A stretch of 64,000 nucleotides of DNA from Ochromonas danica (lineage: Eukaryota > Sar > Chrysophyceae > Chromulinales > Chromulinaceae): NCBI GenBank assembly GCA_015146655.1, contig VKHL01000042.1, positions 1 to 64,000 of the forward strand. The letters are read 5' to 3'. This document shows, in pieces, positions 1 to 12,035 of this stretch. The notes under the pieces were generated by a model. It was not told the origin of the DNA, searched no databases, and saw nothing but the letters and a program-made list of their open reading frames with translations. The translations under genes and the position numbers were made by a program. How positions within the stretch are numbered: position 1 is the first letter of the stretch; each line of letters starts with the position of its first letter.

Positions 1-66
1 TCTTAAGTTAAGGTTAACTTAAAATCTCTTAAGTTAAACCTTAACTTAAGGAGAATCTTAAGTTAA
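1..66. promoter_or_regulatory. Cluster of five TTAAGTTAA motifs in alternating orientation
   Basis: Five copies of TTAAGTTAA lie at 3, 14 (inverted), 29, 41 (inverted) and 58, so the block is a set of nested inverted repeats. It ends about 140-230 bp before the two possible starts of the Myb-like gene. The same 9-mer occurs singly near other gene starts in this window, which suggests a promoter-proximal element. The block touches the window edge and may continue outside. The regulatory role is inference. Confidence 0.45.
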
Positions 67-296
67 GATGACTAGGGGGATTGCACAGTTGTTAAAAACG
101 TGGGGTGTAACAACACATACCCCACGCATGGCAATAACTGGGAAGGAGAAAGTGGTTGACAGAGGGAAATTAGCTGGGGGGTTTATAGTACAAGATAATC
201 ACAACCATGGCCACTTTCCTCTTCACTTCACTGAGATCTATTCGTTATACTAGTCTATCTTTGAATGTGAATACTATCAAAGAGGGTGTGAGAAAG

Positions 297-1256
297 ATGT
301 CTCAATCTTCTTCTCAAAAGGACTTGTTCCTCAAAGAGATGAAGCAGATGGCAGCCTCTTATTCCGCCACCAACACCTCCAGCAACACCTCTTCCTCTCT
401 TAACACTGATAGTGCTCCAAACACTGCAGTTAATTTGAAAGGACTTCCATGGTCCCCTGAAGAAGATGAGCTCCTCACGAAGGCTGTAGGAGAATTAGGA
501 AATAAATGGAAGAAGATGGCATCAACCTATCTTCCTGGAAGATCTGGTCAACAATGTCTTAATCGATGGAAGAAGATTGATCCAGTTAATGGAACACATC
601 ATAGACCACGACAATCCTTTCATCATGATGATGTTAACAACAAGGCTGTGGAGGTAGTCTAGTAGTCTATCTATTGTAGTAGTGTCATGATGGTCTGATT
701 TTATTTATGTGGGTATGTTTGTTTTGTTAGAAGGATCATGCTGATATTGACAATAATGAGGTTGATCATGCTCCAGCTGCCAAGCTTTCAACGATTGAAA
801 AGAAAGTGGAAAACGAGGATAGTGTAACCTCCTTCTCTTCCACAGTATCAGCTAAGAATGTTGTTGTTGATACTCCAGTCAATAGCGATAAGAGAAAAAA
901 GGCACTATCATCAGAGGAAAACGTTGTGAGTAGTATTAAGGCGGCCCAGGAACGAGTGGTGAAGGTACCAAGCAAGGCAACCAAGACATTTTCTTCTGAG
1001 GTAGTCGAGCTATTTACTTGATTTTGTTATCATTTCTTTTAGGAAAGAATGCTAACACTCACGTTTATGGTGTTCTTAAGCTCTCATGGGAAAGCTTGGC
1101 AGAGCAGATTCAACAATCTTCACGGTATGTATATTATGCTCTTTCTCATCTTGTTCGGTGTGTTAAATCATTTCTGATTTGGTGCTTTACAGTGAACAAC
1201 CCGAGGAGACAGGTGAACCGGAATATAGATGGAAACCTAAGAGAGCGACCCGTTGA
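297..1256 (+). CDS. Myb/SANT-like DNA-binding protein, four exons
   Basis: Likely nuclear DNA-binding protein. Exons: 297-653, 731-1000, about 1048-1124 and 1193-1256. The first exon encodes a Ser/Thr/Asn-rich head and one Myb repeat (around LPWSPEEDELLTKAVGEL to NRWKKIDP, with Trp residues spaced as in R2-type repeats). Exon 2 is charged and low-complexity. The last exons encode a basic tail ending KPKRATR. The intron 1 and intron 3 junctions are clear. The intron 2 acceptor is ambiguous: AG at 1042 would shift the frame, whereas AG at 1047 keeps the coding-like frame used here. An in-frame ATG at 207 (ccATGG context) would add 30 residues; 297 is chosen because the low-complexity head starts there. 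Only one Myb repeat is visible, so this is not a classical R2R3 factor. Target genes are unknown. Confidence 0.7.
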
Positions 1257-1452
1257 TGTTCTTGACCTATTCCTTTGTAAAGAAGGTCCGTAGTAAAAAG
1301 AGCTTCGTATGAACTCATCGTCTTATTTATTATCTCTTAAGTCTGCGAAATTCGCCTTCAAAAGATTGTGTATGAAGGGATAACTTGCAGTCAACTAAAC
1401 AAGATCACATGCGATAACGTTTTGACAACTAAGAAAACTAGCTTTCCTTTCC

Positions 1453-3191
1453 TTAGCACTTCCAGATTCGACAGGTATTATCCTTGGACCCGGTGATAAT
1501 AGTGTCACCTTCGTAATTGAAAGCGCAAGAGAAGATCTCGTCGGTATGGCCCTCTAAGACTTGCAAGCAGTCGCCTACATAGCACCATGAAATGTGATTG
1601 TCAGTTAGAAACATTGAAAAAGGAAGCGGCACGATTCTTACCGGATTCTGTATCCCAAATACGAGCTGTTTTATCCGAACTAGCAGTGAGCACACGACTG
1701 CCTTGTGGGTTGAAGCATACTTTAGATATTTCCCCTTCATGGCCAGTAAGAATAGCATGACAAGCACCAGTCATTGTGTTATAGATACGAGCATTGCTAT
1801 CCGCTGAAGCTGTAACAAGCTTGGATCCCGTGGTATTGAAAGTAACGTCTAAGATCTCATCGTTATGACCACGAAGTGTGTGTACACAAGTACCAGAGCC
1901 CATATCCCAGACACGGCATGTACGATCGATTGAACCCGAGATACATAAATCTGACGAGAAATTAAACTGGCAGGACGAAATCTCCCCCTGATGACCACTG
2001 AGAGTGTGAATACAACGTCCATTGCGAACATCCCACACTTTAACAGTGTTATCAAAAGAGCCTGTAATAATACGCTGGCCTTGTGTATCAAAGTCTAACG
2101 AGACGATTTCAGCTGTGTGGCTTAAGAGAGTGTGAAGGCATTCTCCTGTCTCTACATCCCACAGGCGAGCGGTATTATCCATGGAACCAGTTGCTATGCA
2201 CCAAGATGACAAAAAGTGGGCTTAACTTCAAGAACAGTAAATCAACTATGATCAATAAACACTTACCAATGACAGTTCCGTGAGGATTGAAAGAGAGACA
2301 GACAATCTCAGTGGCATGGCCACGATAAGTATGAAGTAATTGACCTGTATCTGCATTCCATAGTTTGCATGTCTTATCGAAAGATCCTGTGATAATCTTA
2401 TCTCCATAGGGATTGTTGAATGCTATGGCATAGACAACGTTACGATGTCCTTCTAATGTCAGCAACTCATCTCCCGTGATGGTGTTCCAAACCTATACAC
2501 AGTTAGAAAACTCGTTAATCAAAGATTAGACAAGAAAGACATGGAGTGATTCTTTACCTTGCAAGTACGATCATACGAACCAGTAATGAACTTATCACCT
2601 GACTTGTTGAAAGCACAATTAGTAAGTGGAAGAATATGTGCTCGTAAGATCTTGAAAAGAAAGAAATCATTAGTGTCATTGCTTTCTAGTCGTTCAATAA
2701 GTTCTAAAAACGTCAATCGTTAAAACTGTTGTAAAACATGAAATAGAAATGAAAATAGCAACTTCTTACTGTAAACCATTCTTCGAAGATGAGGGCGTTT
2801 TGACTCTGTAATAAGAGGTTCTTCAAAGACAATTTGATTTACAATGACATCAACATCAGAACTAGACAATACAAGGAAACCATTTTAAAATTAAATGATG
2901 CGAAATGGAAAAGGAAAGAAAGTGACACACAGATAGACTTACTCTGGTGTAAGATGTAAAAGATCAATTTCTTTTAGTTCACGTGTCTTATCTCGTAATT
3001 CATATTCCAGAATAATCCCTGCAAAATCAAATTGTTCATGTTCAGTTAGTGCCATAGGAGAAAATGTTGACATCATGTCATGTCATGTCATGACATGTTA
3101 TCTTTTGTGATGTCATGTGATGTGATAACAATCTGATTAGAGAAATCTTACCAGGAGGATAATAGCGTAACAAGAACCGTTTTAGCTTCAT
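1453..3191 (-). CDS. DAW1: Dynein assembly factor with WD repeats, DAW1/ODA16 type
   Basis: Cargo adaptor that carries outer dynein arms into cilia by intraflagellar transport. Seven exons rebuilt from splice sites: 3191-3152, 3018-2943, 2861-2770, 2703-2558, 2492-2267, 2193-1642 and 1574-1453, giving 417 residues (human DAW1 has 415). The N-terminus [14 protein letters not shown], the segment [16 protein letters not shown] and the end [13 protein letters not shown] match the family almost word for word. Eight WD40 blades follow the N-terminal helical domain, with GH...WD pairs such as [20 protein letters not shown]. Introns are 65-133 bp; the first contains a TCATG-type repeat. It converges on the Myb-like gene with about 200 bp between. 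Its presence implies motile cilia or flagella. Confidence 0.95.
3070..3126. repeat. TCATG/TGATG short-period repeat in DAW1 intron 1
   Basis: A run of TGTCATG units, partly in inverted orientation (CATGTCATGTCATGACATG), followed by TGTGATG units. It lies inside the first intron of DAW1 and is the reason that intron is the longest of the six. Confidence 0.7.
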
Positions 3192-4942
3192 GTTATATAG
3201 TAAAAAGTATTTGAAATTGTGATATCTCTTCTTTGTCCTATATTATATATATTATAGTATATCTAGATTGTGATATTTTAAACCTTTACTAATTCTTCTC
3301 AATTTCAAATTTCCAAACAAAATGATCTACTCAATCTGAGAAAGAAATTGAAGAAATAGAAGAAGAGAAGAGAAAGGAAAGGGAAAGGGAAAGGAAAAGG
3401 TTTAAGAGAGGATAGGAAGAGGGTTAGAAGAGAAGGTCAATCAAAAGGAATCAATCCAGCAGGGTCAGACACACCAGCAGGTTCTCGACCTTTTTTGCCC
3501 ACACAACACACATCATACAACACACTCTGCCAGCCCAATCCCACACCAAACAACAATATTGAGCAACGGATCGTTAGACACACGCGTCCTAATAATTAGT
3601 TAGACCACACTCTGTTGATGTCCTAAACCCGATAACCGAAACATGAATGCCAAACCTACCGCTAAATTCCATTTCATCCTTACAGTTTTCATTCATCCTC
3701 ATCCTTGTTGCTGAGGCTTTCTGGTTGTCGGATTAACCGGGTTTGGCCATCTGCTCGAAATATAAGATTGATCTATCTTCAGAGTAATAATCAAAGAGTT
3801 ATAATCAAATAAATATAAGATTGATCATTCAGTAGTTGAAAAGTAATTTGGATGGTTTCGTTAATCTATTTTGCCTCGCTATTCCTCAATCTATAGTTCG
3901 TGCTTAGACACAAACTAATTCAAATAAGACATGGAGGAATGACCACAAACCGGCAAAGCTTAATTGTTTCCTAGAAAAGTATGAAAAAGTTTACATTTAT
4001 CTTGTCAGCAGTACCTATCGTTTATAAGAGTATCCATTAAAATACTTTCGTCGATGGCATCAAGTTCAAAGAAAGCAAGAGCAGAAAAAGCCTAGAGATG
4101 AAATAAACAGTAAAATCTTTCTTCAAAATCCCAAATAATGCATTTAAAGCGATAGCCCATAGAGATCCTCGCGCCTCTGGCAGAACGAAACAGAGAATTC
4201 CTTCTTCTGTGATCATCTCAAACGCACGACCACGGGACGTCTTATTTTGCATGTTGAAATGCTCAACGTATCCTCCTTCTCTTCTTCTTCTTCATCATCA
4301 TTATCTTCTTCTTCTTCATCATCGTCTTTTCTTCTTTCACACCAATGAAGTATCAGTTCTCCTACCTCAACGAACTGGAGAGAAATTATACTCTCAGAAG
4401 AAGCAAATAGTCCTTTGTGGTGATGACCATCGAAGATTTTCTTTCAATCTTCATATCCCTGAACACATTACTTGGTAACTTTCAAACTGGGCAAACAAGA
4501 ACAGTTAGTAGAAGTTCAATCCTCTTTTTCGAGAAGATTCTTGTCCACACATCAAAACGAAGTGCTCGTCAACGAAATTTTTAAAGTAATCTAATGCCAG
4601 TTATAAATCAGATAATAGCATAATAAAAGTCGATAGTAAGCCCACACCACCTTTTTATCTCTGCTGTTTCTTAGAATGCTCCCAGCCAACAGGAACAAGA
4701 ACAAGAACTGGACGATATCAAGTGCCGTTGATTGCTCCAACCAGTCAGTGGCATCATTATTAAATGAGTATGATCAAGGAAGTAGTCTAGTTACTCGCAG
4801 GACCTTCTTCTCTCTCTTCGTTCTAATTTTTCTCTTTCATTCTATTTATCGCAGCCAAATAGAGCTTGTGTGGATTCCTTTTTTTACGTGAAGATCTTGC
4901 ATAACTTCTGGAAAAGTTCTTTTATTTTGTCCTCTCGTTAGA
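3192..4942. other. Intergenic region between DAW1 and the first RRM gene
   Basis: No convincing gene. It holds the divergent 5' regions of DAW1 and RRM gene A, a purine-rich GAAAGG tract (about 3350-3430), a CTTCTT/ATCATC tract (about 4270-4340) and short open stretches on both strands at about 4037-4480. Some of these look weakly protein-like, for example a segment containing KLYSQKKQIVLCGDDHRR near 4380-4450, but no start, splice set or family supports them. Confidence 0.5.
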
Positions 4943-6292
4943 ATGACCGATCGCCATCAGCAACATCCTCAAACTGCCCCTTCACTCTATGTGAATGATC
5001 TTCCTGTTAATTTCGGAGAAAGAGAATTATACAATCTATTTAGTCCACTTGGCACCATCCTACGGGCTGAAATTGTTGTGCGAGGCAAAGAAACATGTAC
5101 CGCACGTGTGGATTTTGCAAAATTCGAAGCGGCGATAGAAGCTCTTCACCATCTTCAGGGATATTGTGTACAAGGCAGAAAACTGAGGTACGATTATTCC
5201 TTCAATGATATTCTCCTTAATTTCCTAATCCATCAACTGGTCTGACAGCCTGAAGCTGAGACAAAATGATGGTGGAGCGCCGCTTGGTCAGAGAAGAACT
5301 AAAGAAGTCATCAATTCTATTTATGTACGCTTTGAAGGGAACTTTCCCGAACCAGTTACATTTCGTATCTTAAATCCCATCTTCAATCGATTTGGGGTCG
5401 TCACGGAGGTCTCAGTCAAAGACGCGACTGTCGACACTGTAAGCTCCTACCCCCCAGATCTACACCTAACCACTAGTTCTCCTTACTAGCATTTTCACTA
5501 TGGATTTTTGTTTCTTAGCGCACGGGTCGTCAGAGTGGATTAGCTTTTGTACACTATGATTCTACTCCCCAAGGGCTACAATCAGCACTGCAAGCCATCT
5601 CTGTGATGGATGGCATGTCAGTGGATGGCATTTACTTCAAGGTCGAGCCATCTCGCAACCTAGTAAAGCAATTTGATCAAAACCCTCAGCTGCAACGCTC
5701 TGTTGCGGGTATTGAGCCATTCAATCGCCTTTTCTCGAGATCGGAATCAAAACATGAATTTTCGTCTCAGAGTAGGGAGCAGCCTCGGGCTCATTTGTCG
5801 AGCTATTATGAAGGAGCGAGACAAGGCTCTTTCAATCCTACTAACGCTTCTTATTCGTCGTCTCTTCAAAGCCCTTCCTTAGAATGGTCGTATTCTAACG
5901 CTCCTGATATGAATAGTGGCAAAATCGATTCTTCCTTTGAGAATATTGTTCATGACGATCGGTCTTTGTCGTCAGCCACCTTAAGAAATCCTTCTCGCCA
6001 TGCAGATAGCTTTAGTGGCTCCTCTGACTCGTATTATTCTTTGCCATCACGCAGCTCTGATGCAATTATTTATGGAGGTCGTGATGATGAGCTCCATTTT
6101 AGCAACGTTGCATTTGCCGAACAGCGTTCACCGTTGTCTAACACAACAGCAACAATGATACCAACTCAAGCTGATAATATTCCTTACCAATCAATGGATA
6201 GTTTGCTTCATTCTGGTCGTGTGCAAAACTCTGCCATCAACTCTCGCAGTTATGACCAACAACAATTTACTCATCCGTCTTTCTATCGCTAA
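4943..6292 (+). CDS. Two-RRM RNA-binding protein, tandem paralog A
   Basis: Exons 4943-5187, 5249-5438 and 5519-6292 give 402 residues. RRM1 spans about residues 10-85 (SLYVNDLPVNFGERELYNLF; RNP1 position poorly conserved). RRM2 spans about 110-205 (SIYVRF as RNP2, then GRQSGLAFVHY as RNP1). A Ser-, Tyr-, Asn- and Gln-rich low-complexity tail makes up the C-terminal half, as in granule-forming RNA-binding proteins. It is the first of three same-strand paralogs and the most diverged: its RRM2 intron differs from those of B and C, although the exon after it stays nearly identical for about 150 bp. RNA targets are unknown. ATG 4943 is chosen because the RRM starts soon after and no upstream in-frame ATG is close. 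Confidence 0.85.
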
Positions 6293-7733
6293 ATCTGTGA
6301 AGACGCGCATATTTTTATTGTTCAACAAAATCTACATCTTCACTATTCGTATTTCTTTTTGCAACTTCAGATGCTTTTGTTAAATGGTTTTGCATGGGAT
6401 GTGTTCTGAATCAAATCGACTCAGTATAATACTCAGCAATCCACATTAGTATTTTGGATGTGCCCAATGTTTCTTTCTTTATATCGTCTTCTCTTCTGTG
6501 TCACTACCTAATGTCTCTTCTCTTCTTACCTTCTTAATGCTACATGATATTGATTTGTAAAGAAAGCAACGTGTATGCAGTTGTTTACGCCTGATTTATC
6601 CTCTGCATATACGTTTATATATCTCTGAAGCTTTTTTTACCCTCAGTTTCTGTTTTCTGGTGATCAAGAGGAACGTACCAATCAACTTCAATGGTGGTTT
6701 CCGAGAAGTTGATAGCGTATAATGCCTTATAGAAGTCTTTGCATGTGAAGTCGCAAGCGCTGGAGCATTCCTTTAGCGGCGTGGTTGGCGATGAATTCTC
6801 TTCAATCACCTATTCTATATTCTGTTTCTAACTAAAGCTTGAACATGCAAAAGCATGGCAATTGTTGTGTGGTTGGTGTGTCATTATTTGTGGTGATGAT
6901 GTTGATATTAGCCTCTCTGGCATCTTAGGTCTTCATCTTTTGGAGACCATTGCAATTCTTAGTTTAGTATTAATGTTGATAAACTTTGATTACTCACTAG
7001 ATTGGTTGATAACTCTGGCTACTAGATAACCTGATAACTGTCAACGTCCTTCCCAGCATCGATGTGAACCATGTCATTCAAAGGAAAGATCTTGAAACTT
7101 TCTCACTAGTGTGTCTAGATCCATTATCTGCTCCAGCATCTCAGATTTTCATGAAAAGCGTTGGGATCTGTTGGGATAACAGATTTTTTGGAGGGTGGAG
7201 ACTTCCTACAGTACCACAGAGAAGTCTATATTGTTTCATCAACAATCACAGAAAAGTGATCGTCTTTGCTCCAATCCCCCTCTCGCTCTGGCAATCTGAT
7301 TGTTTTTCTCGTTGATTAAACTGTTTTTATTTTCACCGTGGAGGAAAAAAGTGGTGAGGCACCGCTGGCTCTTCACCACTCCATCTCTCTCTCCCTCTCA
7401 CTTCATTCTCTCTGCTCTGCTGTGTTGGCAGGGAGGGCGGCAGTGGCTGCAGAAGCCTCCAAGCACGGAGCAGCAGCAGAGAGTCGAGGGTTGGGCAGTG
7501 CAGGTGGTGGCTTCCTTTCCCCATCGCCTCCGAGACATGCCTTGAACATCAACCCTACCTCAATATCATCCCCATCATGTGTTCTTTATCATTCCTTGAA
7601 CCTCCTTTTAGTTTCGTCTCACAAGTGAATTAACACGAAACAATATCCTTTCCTCTCTTTAAACCAAGTCACTTCTCAACAGCCTCCAAATCTATCCTCA
7701 ATACAACTATTGTTCTTCACTTGCTTTGAAAAG
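6293..7733. other. Intergenic region between RRM genes A and B
   Basis: No assigned gene. Two open stretches are weakly protein-like: minus strand 6615-6809, preceded by an acceptor-like ATAG and ending in a stop, and plus strand 7064-7315. Neither matches a family I know, and neither has a convincing partner exon. The last 400 bp (7330-7733) is pyrimidine-rich and looks like the 5' leader of RRM gene B. Confidence 0.45.
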
Positions 7734-9099
7734 ATGTCTTATGCTTCGTTGTACGTTTCCAATCTACCTACCTTTTGTACTGAAGATGACCTTGTTCAAG
7801 TCTTTGCTCCATTTGGTAACCTTCTTCAAGTCAAAATCTGGCAGATTGATGCCTCTTCTTCCGCCTTAGTAAACTTCTCAAGCTTTGCCGAGGCCAGTCA
7901 GGCACAAATTCAAATGAATGGTCATGTCCTTATGGGAAGGAAGATGAGGTAGAGTTGTCACTTTGGCATGGTTCACTTTACAATTGCTAACCTGTTGCCA
8001 CCATTTCACCAGAGTGGAGTTGACGAATACTCGCGGAGGTGGTGGGCCTTCAGCCATTAATTCCATCTATGTTCGTTATGGCACCAAAAATGTGAGTGCT
8101 TCTATTCATCCAACAATCGTAACAATCAAATGTGGCTGACAAAGCGTTATTTTACAGGTAATACCTATTACACCCAAAGATCTGCAAGCCGCTTTCTCTC
8201 CATTCGGTGTGGTGACCGAGATCTCTATTAAAGACTCTACTGTCGACCCTGTAAGCATGCATCCACACCTGACCACCAATTCTCTACCACTCTAACTCTC
8301 TTTATCTCCTTCTGATTCACTGCTATTTTAGCGCACGGGTCGTCAGAGTGGATTAGCTTTCGTGCACTATGATTCTACTCCCCAAGGGCTACAATCAGCA
8401 CTGCAAGCCATCTCAGTGATGGATGGCATGTCAGTGGAAGGCATTCACTTCAAGGCCGAGCCATCTCGCAACCTGATCAAGCAATTTAATCAGGACCATC
8501 AACAGATGCAGCAAAGACAACAACAGCACAAATGCGACCATCAGCATTTCTTGAATCATACAGGTCATGCTCGTTCCAATATCCATCAACCTAATCACGT
8601 CCAAAACCAAAACAAATATATTCACAGCGAATCTATGCCCAACCAATATCCTTTATTGGAGGGTAGAAGAAATTTGATTCAGCCTAGTTTCGCTTATCCT
8701 AATATATCTTCTCTCTCTATTTATGCTCCTGCTTGCCTTGAGGAGCAGCAATATTTCCAACAACAACATCAAGGCTATGAATTTGACGGTCCTTTTCATG
8801 CAAGTCACTCAATTGGCCCCATTGCTAGACCTCAATCTCGTCCTATGGGGACAGCGCATAGTCCAAGTTGTGGCTACTCGAATTCTAGCGTAACTTCTCC
8901 AAGCTCCATCTCTAGATCGGATAGTGGTAGCATGTTTGATATGCAGAGCAGTATTGCGTCAAGCACTTGCAGTTGGCCCTCTTCGATTGGTTATCCTTCA
9001 CCATTGCCCAATACATCTCATGGTTACCAGTCTTTCCCTGTGGGTGAAAATTGCGGTGGCTTTCGAATGGGAGAAGCTTCTTGGATTGTTCATGCGTAA
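7734..9099 (+). CDS. Two-RRM RNA-binding protein, tandem paralog B
   Basis: Exons 7734-7948, 8013-8091, 8158-8250 and 8332-9099 give 384 residues. RRM1 starts at SLYVSNLPTFCTEDDLVQVF. RRM2 is split over three exons, with SIYVRY as RNP2 and GRQSGLAFVHY as RNP1, and ends near residue 205. The tail is Gln/His/Ser/Pro-rich, with QQ runs (about residues 210-240) and a Ser-rich end. From 8233 to 8509 the DNA matches paralog C with only two differences, and that stretch includes the whole 81-bp third intron. An in-frame ATG at 7710 would add eight residues; 7734 gives the start shared in form with A and C. RNA-binding function follows from the domains; the biological role is unknown. Confidence 0.86.
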
Positions 9100-9760
9100 T
9101 AATTATGGAATTTTTGCCTCTTAGCGCGTTTTATGTTAGATTTTTAGATATTGTGAGTAGACGAACACTTTTCTTTGTGATTGATCTGTTTTATGGTCAC
9201 TCGTAATGGAATTGAGAAGGGTGTAGTTCATAGATATGAAGCGCTCATCACTTTCGCATTAATAATTTAATTTTGTTGTCTCGTTAGCATTTCTATTGAT
9301 TTGTTGAACTGTTTTTGATATTCAAACACTTCTATTCTTTCAAATATTGTAGTTGGCATATATATGTAAATAGATATATAAATAGATATAGAATCCAAGC
9401 AAGATTTCTTTGCATACGAAACAACATTCACAGATAAACCTCCTCTCCTCCACTTTGTTCGCGAGAAGAAATGAAGGGAGGGACTCCCTTCCCTCACTTC
9501 CTTTCTCACCGGAACTAATTGTCGACGGGAAACTACTCTTTTACGCTTATCAAACTAAAATAATTCGCTTTTGAAGTCTAACTTTGCTATTGATCCCCCT
9601 TTTCGTCCAACAGCCATCATGACAGACAGAACAGGTTGAACAGACAAAACAAGAAGAACGCCACGGACACCTCGCAACTCGCACATAACTCATAACTCAA
9701 TCCACATACCTCATCCTACAGAACCTAACCGAAAGAGGAGGTATAATTTTTAAAATAACT
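9100..9760. other. Intergenic region between RRM genes B and C
   Basis: AT-rich spacer holding the 3' end of gene B and the 5' leader of gene C, with a short TATATA/GATATA stretch near 9358-9390. I see no gene or RNA in it. Confidence 0.6.
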
Positions 9761-11152
9761 ATGGACGCTACTTCATCTCTTTGTGTGACATCTTTACCCA
9801 TTTTCTGTGGGGAAGAACAATTATCAGTATTATTTTCTACCTTTGGTCCCCTAGTCCAAGTGAAAGTATGGAAAGTGGATGAAGGAGCAACTGCTCTTAT
9901 TTCCTATCATACTAATCAAGCAGCACAAGCTGCTAGATCTCGTATGAATGGTCAGATTGTTATGGGCAAGCGTATCAAGTGAGTAACCACTTCGCCATGT
10001 ATGCTCTCATCATTGACTAACACCCTTGTTATTAGGGTTGATTGGGCTGTAAAGAAGCCAAGCTCTCCAGCGATTAATTCCATTTATGTTCGCTTTGCTG
10101 CTATCAAAGTAAGTTTTGGTTTATATGTTTAATAAACAGCAATGACTAATACAACACCTTTTGTTAAACAGTTTGAACCAATCACCTATAAAATGTTACA
10201 TCCATTCTTTGCTCGCTTTGGTGTGGTCTCTGAGATCTCCATTAAGGACTCTACTGTCGACCCTGTAAGCATGCATCCACACCTGACCACCAATTCTCTA
10301 CCACTCTAACTCTCTTTATCTCCTTCTGATTCACTGCTATTTTAGCGCACGGGTCGTCAGAGTGGATTAGCTTTCGTGCACTATGATTCTACTCCCCAAG
10401 GGCTACAATCAGCACTGCAAGCCATCTCAGTGATGGATGGCATGTCAGTGGAAGGTATTCACTTCAAGGCCGAGCCGTCTCGCAACCTGATCAAGCAATT
10501 TAATCAGGACCATCAACAGATGCCGCAGTCCCCTGTTGAAATAGATCATTTCAATCGAGTCTCCCCACGCTATGATAATTTTCCTGCTCCTTCCGTCCCT
10601 TTTTATGGACATGGCGTACCTTACCAGATGCCGATGCCCAACTCAATGCCTCCTTATGCGCCCCCACCCTTGGTGATGACAATGGGACGAGACTCCCATC
10701 ACACAGCCCCATATTATGTGCCATCTCCTCGCATGGTGCAAATGAACCCTAATGTTTCTCACCTGCATATTCCTGACCCTTCAATGAAATACTATCAAGG
10801 TCGAGGATATTCTCAACAGTCCTTCATGGTGCAGAATCAACTGCAAAGTAAGACGATCACTCCTCCAAGTCACTACTGTACTCCACGTGGGTATGTTACC
10901 CCAAGCAGTACCAGAAGTATTGGCAATTATTCTGTTGGTAGTGCATACTCCTCTGCTACCACTAGTGACGCTTGTACTGTTTCCACAACTCCTTCCATGT
11001 CTCCTTGCGTCCGCGCTGAGAATTTGGATGTTGAAACTCAAGAAAAAGAAGCTGAGCGTCTGTCTTTCTTATGCCATTTAGAAAGCAATTCTTTCGATGC
11101 TGATGAATCAGCTAATGATCCTTCTATCCGTCCTTCCATGCATGGCTTGTAG
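9761..11152 (+). CDS. Two-RRM RNA-binding protein, tandem paralog C
   Basis: Exons 9761-9978, 10036-10108, 10172-10264 and 10346-11152 give 396 residues. RRM1 begins SLCVTSLPIFCGEEQLSVLF; RRM2 has SIYVRF and the same GRQSGLAFVHY RNP1 as its neighbours. The tail is Pro/Met/Ser/Tyr-rich and quite different from that of B. Intron positions match B exactly, confirming tandem duplication. The third intron and the start of the last exon are almost identical to B while the first exons have diverged, which points to recent conversion limited to RRM2. Probably a cytoplasmic or nuclear RNA-binding protein; targets cannot be told from sequence. Confidence 0.86.
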
Positions 11153-11935
11153 ATTCCCATTTCTAACCTTTTCATCGCTGTATTCTATCATTCTATCAAC
11201 TGATTCGTGGTCTTTATATCCTTGACATTTGTGCTAAATATATATTATATATGCTGAGCATTCTTTCTTGTGGAAGTGGAAATTGCCTTGAGTAGCATTG
11301 TAGTCGTGTGGTTGTTTGTTGTGTAATATCGTCTGGCGGTCAACTATGGATAGCACTATTTTCCTCGTACGATTTGCTCGATGGGCTGCAAATTTTTGTT
11401 TTATATTTAAGAATGGTTGAGTGTTTTAGTTGATAGGCTTAAGATTCTATATGATTCCACAGTATATTGATTGATTGTCTTCCATCATGAGATTTGAGTT
11501 CCACATCTTCACTCATGCCAAATGAAAGACTTTGTATGTACTTACTGTCATTACTTTTGTGTTATTGGAATGGAATGCTAAACAAGTGTATGCTGTATCA
11601 ACTTGATTAGACAGAGATTGTTAGGATAGCATTAATTAGTATGCCATTTATTCTACTTGTCGCGTCCGTGCCGCCGTGTTTAGTTTATATCGTGTCATTA
11701 ATGTTAAGTTGTTGTTAAATTAAGTAACAATCAATCAACACTTGTTGTTAGAGAAGTGATGACTCTTATTAGGCAGCATAAACACATTACAACAGTAAAA
11801 CGTATCTTGTCAGCTGAATGGTTGGTTGGTGTTTCTTAGCTTGGTTGGTCTGGTGTTGGGAGACATCAGATGTATTCATGCTAATTGTGGCGAAAAATTC
11901 ATCATCAACAAGATAGCCTGTGTTGCCAAAAGATT
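11153..11935. other. Intergenic region downstream of RRM gene C
   Basis: AT-rich, no coding signal. It contains loose TTAAGTTG/AAATTAAGTAA stretches near 11700-11725 that resemble the recurrent TTAAGTTAA motif only in part. The Pol III stop for the first tRNA-Asn lies at its right end. Confidence 0.6.
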
Positions 11936-12035
11936 CGCTCCAAGAGAGTCTCGATCTCTCGACCTTTCGGTAACCAGTACACCTCTGAGGTGGCTGCGTA
12001 ACAGCCGAATGCTCTACCGACTGAGCTATCAGAGC
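11936..12035 (-). tRNA. tRNA-Asn (GTT) with a 27-nt intron, copy 1
   Basis: Read on the minus strand: acceptor GCTCTGA pairs with TTGGAGC, D-arm GCTCAGTCGGTAGAGC, anticodon stem TTCGG/CCGAA and T-stem GAGAG/CTCTC. The anticodon loop C-T-GTT-A-A is broken after the A at position 37 by a 27-nt intron that can form the hairpin CACCTC/GAGGTG. Removing it gives a 73-nt tRNA. The anticodon-arm sequence TTCGGCTGTTA...ACCGAA is typical of tRNA-Asn. The T-loop starts with A rather than T. A TTTT Pol III terminator follows four bases after the discriminator. An identical gene lies at 14180-14279. Confidence 0.9.

Noticed and set aside
4037-4478. Possible small gene on either strand upstream of RRM gene A
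   Set aside because: Weakly protein-like segments, but frames are closed by stops, no coherent splice set was found and no family was recognised.
6615-6809. Minus-strand 64-codon frame after an acceptor-like ATAG
   Set aside because: No upstream exon or homology found; may be chance.
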